Shown here in pieces: positions 25,907-33,541 of a stretch of DNA of 64,000 nucleotides. The translations under genes and the position numbers were made by a program. The stretch lies in the NCBI GenBank assembly GCA_947258585.1, contig CAMYIZ010000076.1, forward strand, positions 1 through 64,000, read 5' to 3'. Source of the stretch: an uncultured Haliea sp. GTDB taxonomy: Bacteria; Pseudomonadota; Gammaproteobacteria; Pseudomonadales; Halieaceae. Each line of letters opens with the position of its first letter. The stretch's first letter is position 1. The notes beneath the pieces were generated by a model that saw only the letters and a program-made list of their open reading frames with translations, did not search any database and was not told where the DNA came from.

Positions 25907-26853
25907 CCCGTATCGTCCGGCGGGAGGAGATCGAAGCTGCTCTCCCCGGGGTGGATTTGCTGGCTGCGATGGAGCGGGCGTTTGTGGCCTGGTCCAGCGG
26001 CAGGGCGGTGGTGCCACCGGTGGGGGAGATGTTGTTTTCGCGGCCGCCGGGCGAAGTCCACCTGAAATATGGCTATGTTCACGGCGAGCCCTACTACGTG
26101 GTCAAGGTCGCCAGCGGGTTCTACCAGAATCCGGCGCAGGGCCTTCCCTCCAGCAACGGCCTGATGCTCCTGTTCTCGCAAGCCACCGGGGAACTGGTGT
26201 CGGTGCTGCTGGATGAAGGGCTGCTGACGGATCAGCGCACCGCCGCCGCCGGCGCCGTGGCCGCGAAATACTTTGCGCCGGCTGAGGTCGCGCGGATCGG
26301 TGTCATCGGCACCGGGATGCAGGCGGAACTGCAGCTGCGCCACTTGCTGCCGGTAACAGGGTGCCGTGAGGTGCTGGTCTGGGGGCGGGGTGCCGCGCAG
26401 TGTGATGCGCTGCGGCAGCGCCTGGCGGATACGGACTACCGGATAGACCTTGCGGCAAGCCCGGCGGAAGTGGCCCGGGTTTGCCAGCTTGTGGTGACGA
26501 CCACCCCCGCGACCCGGCCTCTGCTGGATGCGGTGGCGCCGGGCACACATGTGACTGCCGTGGGCTCGGACACCGCGGAGAAGCAGGAACTCGGCCCGGG
26601 CCTGCTGGCAGCGGCGGACGTCGTTGCCGTGGATTCACGGGCCCAGGCGGCGAGCCGGGGAGAGGTGTTCCGGGCCGTCAGCGCCGGCGCACTGGATATG
26701 GCCAGCGTAATCGAGTTGGGTGAAGTCATTGACGGCAGCAGGCCGGGCAGGACCCACGCCGGACAAATCACCGTGGTCGACCTCACCGGGGTCGCCACGC
26801 AGGACATCGCGATCGCCACAGCAATCTATCGGAGTGTAAGCCATGCAGATTGA
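25903..26853 (+). CDS. ornithine cyclodeaminase / mu-crystallin family protein
   Basis: 316 residues, GTG start overlapping the P1 peptidase stop (GTGA). The Rossmann part has IGVIGTGMQAELQLRHL; the N-terminal half has HLKYGYVHGEPYYVVKVASGFY with the substrate-facing Lys and Arg (TDQRTAAAGAVAA). Members are NAD(P)-dependent ornithine cyclodeaminases, alanine dehydrogenases, imine reductases or 2,3-diaminopropionate synthases. Substrate-specific residues cannot be assigned. The context suggests oxidative deamination or imine reduction of a released amino acid. Confidence 0.87.
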   Translation: MTRIVRREEIEAALPGVDLLAAMERAFVAWSSGRAVVPPVGEMLFSRPPGEVHLKYGYVHGEPYYVVKVASGFYQNPAQGLPSSNGLMLLFSQATGELVSVLLDEGLLTDQRTAAAGAVAAKYFAPAEVARIGVIGTGMQAELQLRHLLPVTGCREVLVWGRGAAQCDALRQRLADTDYRIDLAASPAEVARVCQLVVTTTPATRPLLDAVAPGTHVTAVGSDTAEKQELGPGLLAAADVVAVDSRAQAASRGEVFRAVSAGALDMASVIELGEVIDGSRPGRTHAGQITVVDLTGVATQDIAIATAIYRSVSHAD

Positions 26854-27961
26854 AACCTTCGAACTGGAACGCAACCAGTCGCTCTACGAAAACACCGTAA
26901 AATACAACCTCACGGAGAGCGGCATCCACCCCTACACCCTGCGTGAGCTGCTGACTGAGGAGCAGCAGCAGGAAGTCCTCGACCTGCGGCTGGGCTACGG
27001 CCAGACCAACGGCGCGCCCGAGCTGCGCGCGACCCTGGCCGGCTACTACAAGGGCTGCACCGAGGACAATATCCTGGTCACCAACGGTTCTGCCGAAGCC
27101 AACTTTGTCGCCTTCTGGAGCCTGCTGGAGCCCGGTGACGAAGTGGCCATGATGCTGCCCAATTACCAGTTGCTGTACGGCTTGACCCGGTCCCTGGGTT
27201 GCACCGTCAAGCCTTTCCATTTGCGTGAGGACAAAAACTGGGCACCCGACCTGGATGAACTGGAGTCGCGGCTGTCGGACAGGACCCGGGTCATTGCAGT
27301 GTGCAATCCCAATAATCCGACAGGCGCGGTGCTGAGCCGAGAGGACATGGCGCACATCGTCAGGCTGGCCGCCGCCCGGGACTGTTACATTCTTTCCGAT
27401 GAGATCTACGCGGGCTCCGAGCTCGACGGGGTGGAGACGACCAGCTTTCTCGACCTGTACCCCAAGACCATCGTTGCCTCCGGCCTCGCCAAGTCCCTGG
27501 CGCATCCCGGCCTGCGTATTGGCTGGCTCGCGGGGCCGCGGGACGTCATTGCAGGGGCCTGGCACCATCACGATTACACCTCGATCAGCACGGGAATCAT
27601 CTCCCAGTATGCCGCCAGGGTGATCATGCAGCCGGCGAAGCGGGCGGAGGTCCTGGAACACGGGCGCAGCCTGTTGCGGACCAACGTCCCCATCGTGGAA
27701 AACTGGGTTGCAAATCACGCGGAGAACTTCCGTCTGATTCCGCCGAAAGCCGGCGGCATGGCGTTTATCGGCTACAACCTGGATATCAATTCCAGCGAGC
27801 TGGCGACGCGCCTGCGGCTGGAAAAGGATGTGCTTGTTGTCGCCGGCGACTGGTTCGGGATGGATCACTATCTGCGCCTGGGCATTGGCGGCAAGACTGC
27901 AGAGTTGCTGGCAGGCCTGGAGTTGATCGATGAGTTCCTGCTGCAATTGAAGAGCGAATGA
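26843..27961 (+). CDS. class I/II PLP aminotransferase
   Basis: 372 residues overlapping the preceding gene by 11 bases. PLP Lys217 is in ASGLAKSLAHPGLRIGW; AVCNPNNPTGAVLS and LSDEIYAG bind the cofactor. The N-terminal text (ERNQSLYENTVKYNLTESG) resembles a subgroup that includes capreomycidine-synthase-like enzymes, but I cannot confirm this. Third PLP enzyme of the locus. It lies between the cyclodeaminase-like gene and the M81 peptidase in one tightly packed operon. Confidence 0.88.
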   Translation: MQIETFELERNQSLYENTVKYNLTESGIHPYTLRELLTEEQQQEVLDLRLGYGQTNGAPELRATLAGYYKGCTEDNILVTNGSAEANFVAFWSLLEPGDEVAMMLPNYQLLYGLTRSLGCTVKPFHLREDKNWAPDLDELESRLSDRTRVIAVCNPNNPTGAVLSREDMAHIVRLAAARDCYILSDEIYAGSELDGVETTSFLDLYPKTIVASGLAKSLAHPGLRIGWLAGPRDVIAGAWHHHDYTSISTGIISQYAARVIMQPAKRAEVLEHGRSLLRTNVPIVENWVANHAENFRLIPPKAGGMAFIGYNLDINSSELATRLRLEKDVLVVAGDWFGMDHYLRLGIGGKTAELLAGLELIDEFLLQLKSE

Positions 27962-29415
27962 TGCGTATCTACGTTGGCGGCCTGATTCACGAAACCAATG
28001 CGTTCTCCCCGGTTCCGACGCAGCTGGCTGACTACGGGGATCACTGCGTCTCCTTCGAGGACCTGTACGCCGCGGCAACGGCCAGCGGCTGCGAGGTCTA
28101 TCGTGGCCTCTGTGCCCGCGCCGCGCCGTCGGCGCCGACCGGGCGCGCGGACTACGAAACCCTGAGGGACCGGCTGGTTGCGGAGATTGCCGCCCGGGGA
28201 CCGTTCGACTGCGTCCTGCTCTCCCTGCACGGCGCACAGGTTGCCGAGCGTTACCCCGATTGCGAAGGCGATATCGTCGCCGCAGTGCGAGGGGCGTGTG
28301 GAGGCGAGGTGATCATCGGCGTCATGCTGGACCTGCACGCCGCCATCAGCCGGCGCCTGCTGGAGCAGGCGAGCCTGGTCTGCGTGATCAAGGAATACCC
28401 GCACACGGATTTCCCGGAGACCGCGGCGCAACTTGTTGACCTCGCGCTGCGCCAGCGGCGGCGGGAGATTTCTCCGGTCACAGCCTTTGTGCCGATACCG
28501 GTATTCAGCTTATGGCATACCCCCCTGCAGCCGAGCAAATCACTGGTGGATGAAGCCCGTGCGTTGGAGGCGTCATCCCCGGTCCTGCATATTTCCCTGG
28601 TGCACGGGTTTCCCTGGTCGGATGTCCCGGATGCGGGGGCGGCAGTGATGGTGACTACGGATGGCGACCCGGACAGTGCCACGCGCCTTGCCCGGGACTT
28701 TGCCCGCAGGCTCTGGGACATCCGCGATGCGGACCTGGGACACTACCGGTCGATCGGGGAGTGTCTGGATCAGGCTTCCCTCGCACACCCGGGGCCACTG
28801 GTCATCGCCGATGCGGGCGACAATCCGGGCGCCGGCACCGGCAGCGATGCCACCTGGATCCTGCACGAAGTGGTCGCACGCAAGTTGCACAACGTGGCCA
28901 TGGCGCTGTTCCGTGATGCCGAGGCGCTTGCCCGGGTCGTCGAGGCGGGCGTCGGGTCTACTGTGCGCCTGTCGCTGGGCGGTCACAGCGGTGAGCTTGC
29001 GGGACCGCCTCTGGTCGGCGACTTTACCGTGACCTGCATCAATACGGCGGCCCGTATCGATGCCATGCCGGGCTACGAACCGATCGCGGTGGGCACCCTG
29101 GCGGCCGTTTGCCACGGTGGGGTACAGATCGTGCTGGGGGATTATCGGGAACAGGTGTTTGGCACGCGGGTTTTCAGCGAAGTGGGAATCGACCCGGCGA
29201 GCCAGGCTGTGCTCGTGGTCAAGTCAGCCCAGCATTTCTACAACGCCTTTGCAGCGTTCGCGGCCAAGATACTGTATTGCGACTCACCCAGTTCCCGCAC
29301 CGTGGATTTTGCGCGCTTGCCATTCCGGCACCGCCGCTACCCGATGTGGCCGCTGGATGACTGTGCGGCCGGCGATATTCCGCCTCCGGTACTCGTCGCT
29401 ACAAGCTCGCCATGA
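27958..29415 (+). CDS. M81-family metallopeptidase (MlrC-like)
   Basis: 485 residues. The N-terminal GGLIHETNAFSPVPT, metal-site GVMLDLHAAIS and KEYPHTDFPETA, and the C-terminal domain beginning GPLVIADAGDNPGAGTGSD are diagnostic of M81/MlrC. The founding member cleaves linear microcystin and its tetrapeptide, releasing the beta-amino acid Adda. Others act on unknown cyclic or modified peptides. The start ATGATG overlaps the aminotransferase stop. Last gene of the operon. No MlrA-type protease is in the window, so microcystin itself is not implied. Confidence 0.9.
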   Translation: MMRIYVGGLIHETNAFSPVPTQLADYGDHCVSFEDLYAAATASGCEVYRGLCARAAPSAPTGRADYETLRDRLVAEIAARGPFDCVLLSLHGAQVAERYPDCEGDIVAAVRGACGGEVIIGVMLDLHAAISRRLLEQASLVCVIKEYPHTDFPETAAQLVDLALRQRRREISPVTAFVPIPVFSLWHTPLQPSKSLVDEARALEASSPVLHISLVHGFPWSDVPDAGAAVMVTTDGDPDSATRLARDFARRLWDIRDADLGHYRSIGECLDQASLAHPGPLVIADAGDNPGAGTGSDATWILHEVVARKLHNVAMALFRDAEALARVVEAGVGSTVRLSLGGHSGELAGPPLVGDFTVTCINTAARIDAMPGYEPIAVGTLAAVCHGGVQIVLGDYREQVFGTRVFSEVGIDPASQAVLVVKSAQHFYNAFAAFAAKILYCDSPSSRTVDFARLPFRHRRYPMWPLDDCAAGDIPPPVLVATSSP

Positions 29416-29463
29416 GGTCCCGCCACGTCGGTGTTAGCGGTGGACGGTTGCCGCCGCTGGAAG

Positions 29464-30474
29464 CTAGTCCCAGTCGCGGGTGAAGACAGCCTCCAGCCGT
29501 AGCAGAATCGCCGCGGAGCCATTGCGCTTGTCCTCGAACTCGTCCCGGCGCCAGAAATAGCTGGGCTGCAGTTCGGCGAACAGCCACTTCCGATAGATGT
29601 TCTGGCGGTAGCGCAGGCCGAAGCCGTAGGACCGGGTGTAGTAGCCGGGCTCGGTGGCGCCGCTGATGGCCGTGTAGTAGCCGAGCACGCGGTTGTTGCT
29701 GAGGCGCCGGTTGAGGCTGAGGCCGGTGTTCCAGCTCACCCCGGGTTCTTCTTCGAACCAGCGCAGCCGGTTGGTCCATTGCAGGACCTTGTCGTCGTCG
29801 AGGATGGTGTCCAGGTCACCGCGGGTCTCGCTGGCGAAGCCGTCATCGGTGCGGTACAGCGCTTCCTGGCTGAAGCGTCCGATGATGGACTCGGACAGTG
29901 GTTTTTCGTAGCGGTAGCGTACTGACGTTTTCGGGTGCAGGGTGGAGCGCAGGCCAATCTTGAAATCGATCCGGTCGTGCTTGCGCTCGCGCCCGGTGAT
30001 CTGCAGGGCGATATCATCGGGTGCGTTCTGGCGATCGATCAGCAGGTCGTCGCTGCCGGTTCTTTCGTCATCATCCGAGAACAGCAGGCTCACACGCTTG
30101 TTCAGGTTGGGCAGGTGCACTTTGCCGCGCAGGCTGAGACCGGTGTCCCAGCCGTCCATTTCATCCCACTCGGGTTCCACCCGCAGGCGCAGGGTGGAAT
30201 AGGGCGCTTCCTCGTCCACCCGGTTGACGCCGAAGAAGCTGTCCATCCAGGCAGCCAGGTTGTCCGCGCGCTCGCTTACATACTCGTGGCTGTCGTCCAG
30301 CCACGGCTTGTCCTCCCCTGCGTCCTCTGCTGTGTGGGCGGTCCCGGACAGCAGGACCAAAGCGACGCTCAGCGGGCGGAGAAACTCCGGGGACAGGCCG
30401 CGGCTACTGCTGCTCAGCGCCCGGTACCGCGGCGGACTCCCCGGTGAAGCGGAACGACTGTAGGGTAAGTTCAT
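29464..30474 (-). CDS. predicted outer-membrane protein of unknown function
   Basis: Up to 336 residues. After a hydrophobic stretch (RPLSVALVLLSGTAHTAE) it is built of alternating strands with many aromatic ends (YSTLRLRVEPEWDEMDGWDTGLSLRG, SVRYRYEKPL, YGFGLRYRQNIY) and ends RLEAVFTRDWD, as in outer-membrane barrels. The true start is unclear: the only upstream ATGs lie inside the preceding gene, the nearest (30474) overlapping it by 71 bases. A CTG near 30400 would give a better signal peptide. It is co-oriented with the DUF3108 gene and probably co-transcribed. Confidence 0.68.
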   Translation of the reverse strand: MNLPYSRSASPGSPPRYRALSSSSRGLSPEFLRPLSVALVLLSGTAHTAEDAGEDKPWLDDSHEYVSERADNLAAWMDSFFGVNRVDEEAPYSTLRLRVEPEWDEMDGWDTGLSLRGKVHLPNLNKRVSLLFSDDDERTGSDDLLIDRQNAPDDIALQITGRERKHDRIDFKIGLRSTLHPKTSVRYRYEKPLSESIIGRFSQEALYRTDDGFASETRGDLDTILDDDKVLQWTNRLRWFEEEPGVSWNTGLSLNRRLSNNRVLGYYTAISGATEPGYYTRSYGFGLRYRQNIYRKWLFAELQPSYFWRRDEFEDKRNGSAAILLRLEAVFTRDWD

Positions 30475-31144
30475 AGCTACTGCCATCTTCCTTCTGCCTG
30501 AGTAGAACCGGCTGATAGTTGAATTCCGGCGCCAGCCACAGCTCGGTCTCGCGGTCACTGTTGTCGCGAATACGCTCCAGCCGGAGAACGCGCAGTGTTC
30601 CCATCGGGGTTTCAAGGTCCTCCTCGCCGCGCCGCTCATAGCGGTAGTCGCGAATACTGCCGCGGATAATGACAGCGTAGTTCAATTCTTCCACGCCGTC
30701 CCGCAGGTCCCGCGCCAGCTCCAGCTGGTGACTCAGCGGCCCGAGTTGACCCGGTTCGAAATCCAGCTGTGACTCCCTGCCTTTGCGATGGGCAAGGATG
30801 CTGCCGCTGGCGTGGTCGACGGCCATGGATTCCTTGCGCGTCGAACCCATGACGGAGCGGTCGTTGCGGTAGCTGTCCGGTACAATCGCACCCTGCTCGT
30901 CCATATGGAATAGTTCTTCTTCGGTGATTTTGCCGAGGAAATTACGTGCTTTTATCTGGATTTCATAGCTGTTGCCGGTTCGGGTCAGGCGGTGTTCGGC
31001 CTTGATGGGAAAGCCGCTGTAGCTGGCCTTGTACTGGGCCTCGTAGGGGGCTATTCCCAGTCTGGGGGTGTCGGGTTCATCTGTTGCGAGGGCGAGCAGG
31101 GGGGTGCCCAGGGCCAGTGCAAACAGCGCTCTCAGTACTATCAT
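30404..31144 (-). CDS. DUF3108 periplasmic protein
   Basis: 246 residues. Signal peptide MIVLRALFALALGTPLLALA, then the DUF3108 pattern: PYEAQYKASYSGFPIKAEHRL, YEIQIKARNFLGKITEEELF and a late ETELWLAPEFNYQPVLLRQKEDGSSYELTL. This family is found in cell-envelope contexts of proteobacteria without a known reaction. The ATG at 31144 is preferred because the signal peptide starts there. It is followed by the outer-membrane-like gene, overlapping its possible start. Confidence 0.85.
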   Translation of the reverse strand: MIVLRALFALALGTPLLALATDEPDTPRLGIAPYEAQYKASYSGFPIKAEHRLTRTGNSYEIQIKARNFLGKITEEELFHMDEQGAIVPDSYRNDRSVMGSTRKESMAVDHASGSILAHRKGRESQLDFEPGQLGPLSHQLELARDLRDGVEELNYAVIIRGSIRDYRYERRGEEDLETPMGTLRVLRLERIRDNSDRETELWLAPEFNYQPVLLRQKEDGSSYELTLQSFRFTGESAAVPGAEQQ

Positions 31145-31222
31145 TCGAAATACCTGGTAAGGGGTCGGGTGGGACAGGAAACCTGCCAATCCATTGCTTG
31201 GACCTGCGCGGCGCCGGGGAAT

Positions 31223-32383
31223 TCACCGCCCGCCGGGCGACTCCCGTCGCAGCCAGCACAGCAGCTCCACATGCGGTGTATGCGGGAACAGGTCCAGGGG
31301 CTGTAGTTCCGCGACCTGGAGACCGGCGTCCAGGAATGTTGCCAGATCCCGGGTAAAGGTGGCCAGGTCACAGGATATGTAGAACACGTCCCGGAAGCGG
31401 TGCTTTCGGGTCAGCAGCTGTGCGGCCAGCTTGAACCCGTCCCGGGGCGGGTCCAGCACCAGGATGCTGGCCTCGCGCGCCTGCTCCTGCAGACGGGCGC
31501 AATCGGCTTCCACAAACAGGTTGCAGCGCCTGGCCTCTACCCCCGGCAGTTGGCGCGCTGCCAGTGCCTGCACACTGTCCTCCACCGCTTCCACGGCCAG
31601 TATCGGGGTAAAGCCGGCCTCTGCCAGCACCTCGGTGAAGTTGCCGGAGCCGGAGAACAGCTCCAGCACGGGGCGATGCCGGTCCAGGCCGCGCACGGCG
31701 TCCCCCAGCCAGTTGCGCATGCGCAGATTCTGCGCTGTGTTGCCCTGGCGAAAGGGGCGCCGCCGGTTGGCTGACACCTCCGCGGCGTCGATATCGTCAT
31801 CGACATCCAGGGCGGTCCAGTCCTGTTTGCGGCCGGGTTTGAATTCGGAGTTGGGCAGGGACTGCAGGAGTTCCTGCAGTGTCGCCCGGTTGTGCGCCGT
31901 GAGGATCGGGCAGTCGGCGATGGGCGCCAGCGTCCTCGAGCCGGCGGCAACGTAGCCCAGCTTCCTGCCATCGGTCTTGAATTGGGCGCGGTTGCGATAG
32001 CCGAAGACGTCGGGTGAGCCCCAGATGGGGGCGACCCGGTCGGCAAGCTGCAGGCGCGCCAGTGCCTGGTGTACCCGCTGCTCCTTGGCCGCCAGCTGGG
32101 CCTCATAGCTGACGAACTGCCAGGGGCAGCCGCCGCAGTCCCCGGGCCCGGTCCCGTGGTGGGCGCAGCGCGGCGCTATCCGGGCCGGCGAGGGCTCCAG
32201 CAATTCCAGCAGGCGGGCGAAGCCGAAGCGCTGCCGGAAGCCGGTGACGGCGAAGCGGGCGGTTTCGCCGGGCCAGACACCGGCGACAAAGAACACCTGG
32301 CCCCCGGGGTGCTCGACGATGCCGCGGCCATCGGTACCGAGATCGCGTACGGTAGCGGTGAACTGCTCATTGATCGCTGGCAT
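31223..32383 (-). CDS. TrmA/RlmD-type RNA m5U methyltransferase
   Basis: 386 residues. N-terminal TRAM domain (FTATVRDLGTDGRGIVEHPGGQVFFVAGVWPGE), then a 4Fe-4S cysteine set CAHHGTGPGDCGGCPWQ, and a SAM-binding methyltransferase domain (VLELFSGSGNFT). The catalytic Cys is in FYISCDLATFTRDL, and LDPPRDGF precedes it. The enzyme methylates uridine-C5 in rRNA or tRNA. It is shorter than E. coli RlmD and may be a paralogue, so no symbol is given. Start at 32383 by homology; a weak ribosome site is present. Confidence 0.88.
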   Translation of the reverse strand: MPAINEQFTATVRDLGTDGRGIVEHPGGQVFFVAGVWPGETARFAVTGFRQRFGFARLLELLEPSPARIAPRCAHHGTGPGDCGGCPWQFVSYEAQLAAKEQRVHQALARLQLADRVAPIWGSPDVFGYRNRAQFKTDGRKLGYVAAGSRTLAPIADCPILTAHNRATLQELLQSLPNSEFKPGRKQDWTALDVDDDIDAAEVSANRRRPFRQGNTAQNLRMRNWLGDAVRGLDRHRPVLELFSGSGNFTEVLAEAGFTPILAVEAVEDSVQALAARQLPGVEARRCNLFVEADCARLQEQAREASILVLDPPRDGFKLAAQLLTRKHRFRDVFYISCDLATFTRDLATFLDAGLQVAELQPLDLFPHTPHVELLCWLRRESPGGR

Positions 32384-32495
32384 GGGAACGGCTCTGGCTG
32401 CAGGAGCGCAATGATAGCACCGGGGTTTTGCCCCGGCGATGGCGGCCCGCTTAGCTGCTATCATTCGCCCCCGGGATCTGTTGCAGGGAGTATTG

Positions 32496-33206
32496 ATGGT
32501 CATGTCGGACCGCGCCGCGCCAGAGCTGTCACTGGCGCTTTGCAGGCAGGGCTTCTGGCGCCTGCTGCCCATCTCCCTGTTCGTCGCCGTATTCGGCGCC
32601 GCCTTTGGCCTGGCGGCGGTCCAGGCCGGGCTCCCCGGTCACGAAATCCTGTTGATGAGTGCCACGGTATTCGCCGGCACCGCCCAGTTCGCGGCCCTGG
32701 AGATGTGGGGTACCGAAGTCCCGGTGCTGCCGCTGCTGGCGACCACGTTTGCCATCAATGCACGGATGCTGCTGATGGGCGCCACCCTCTACCCGTGGAT
32801 GTCCCGGCTACCCCCCGGGCAGCGCTATGCCAGCCTGGTGGTGCTCTCCGATGCCAACTGGGCCATGAACCTGAACGACCTGCAGAGTGGCCGCAATACA
32901 CTCGGTGCCCTGGTGGGCGGCGGTTTCGCCCTCTGGCTGACCTGGCTGACGGGCACCCTGGCGGGCATGGTTTTCGGCAGCGCCATTAGCGATCCGCGAG
33001 CACTGGGCGTGGATATGGTCATGGGCTGTTTCATGCTCAGCATGGTGCTGGCAGGGCGGCGCACATCGCGCACGGTACTGGCCTGGGTGGTCGGTGGGCT
33101 CGCCGCCTACGCGGCTTACCGCTGGCTGCCAGAGAACAGCCATGTGCTGGTCGGTGCGCTTGCCGGCGGCCTGGTCGGGGCGCTGTGGCTGGAGGACAAG
33201 CCATGA
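32496..33206 (+). CDS. azlC: AzlC-family branched-chain amino-acid exporter, large subunit
   Basis: 236 residues with about six membrane segments. AzlC features: GFWRLLPISLFVAVFGAAFGLAAVQAGL, LMSATVFAGTAQFAALEMW and the loop DANWAMN. With AzlD it exports branched-chain amino acids or analogues. ATG 32496 follows GGGAG. The stop overlaps the next start (ATGA). Confidence 0.9.
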   Translation: MVMSDRAAPELSLALCRQGFWRLLPISLFVAVFGAAFGLAAVQAGLPGHEILLMSATVFAGTAQFAALEMWGTEVPVLPLLATTFAINARMLLMGATLYPWMSRLPPGQRYASLVVLSDANWAMNLNDLQSGRNTLGALVGGGFALWLTWLTGTLAGMVFGSAISDPRALGVDMVMGCFMLSMVLAGRRTSRTVLAWVVGGLAAYAAYRWLPENSHVLVGALAGGLVGALWLEDKP

Positions 33207-33508
33207 TGGCCACGGAGGCAGGGGGCGCGCTGCTGCTGATCGCGCTGATGGCGCTGGTGACGCTGCTGGCCCGCCTGGGCGGGGTGCTGCTGATGTCCGT
33301 CGTCCCCATGGGGCGGCGGGTGGAAGGTTTCATCAACGCCATGGCGGGTTCGGTACTGGTCGCGGTGCTGGTGCCGGTGGCCGTCGAGGCCGATACCGCG
33401 GGGCAGTTGGCGTTACTGGCGACCGCGGTACTGATGGCGCTGTACCGTCGGCCGATGCCGGCGATAGCGGCGGGCATCCTTGTTGCCGCCCTGGTGCGCG
33501 CGGTATAA
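33203..33508 (+). CDS. azlD: AzlD-family exporter small subunit
   Basis: 101 residues with three to four membrane helices (GALLLIALMALVTLLARLGGV, AGSVLVAVLVPVAVEA, LLATAVLMALYRRPMPAI). Size and order after azlC fix the identity. GAGG lies 8 bases before the ATG, which overlaps the azlC stop by 4 bases. The two are obligate partners in the inner membrane. Confidence 0.9.
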   Translation: MMATEAGGALLLIALMALVTLLARLGGVLLMSVVPMGRRVEGFINAMAGSVLVAVLVPVAVEADTAGQLALLATAVLMALYRRPMPAIAAGILVAALVRAV

Positions 33509-33541
33509 GGTGGCCCGAGAGCCCGGTTGGAGGTAACCGCA

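Noticed and set aside
16380..29415. Calling the locus a microcystin-degradation (mlr) cluster
   Set aside because: No MlrA protease is present, and the serine hydrolases and M81 protein belong to large families with other substrates. Only the analogy is kept.
31223..32383. Assigning the RNA methyltransferase as rlmD
   Set aside because: The protein is clearly shorter than RlmD and the TrmA/RlmC/RlmD family has several paralogues that cannot be told apart by eye.
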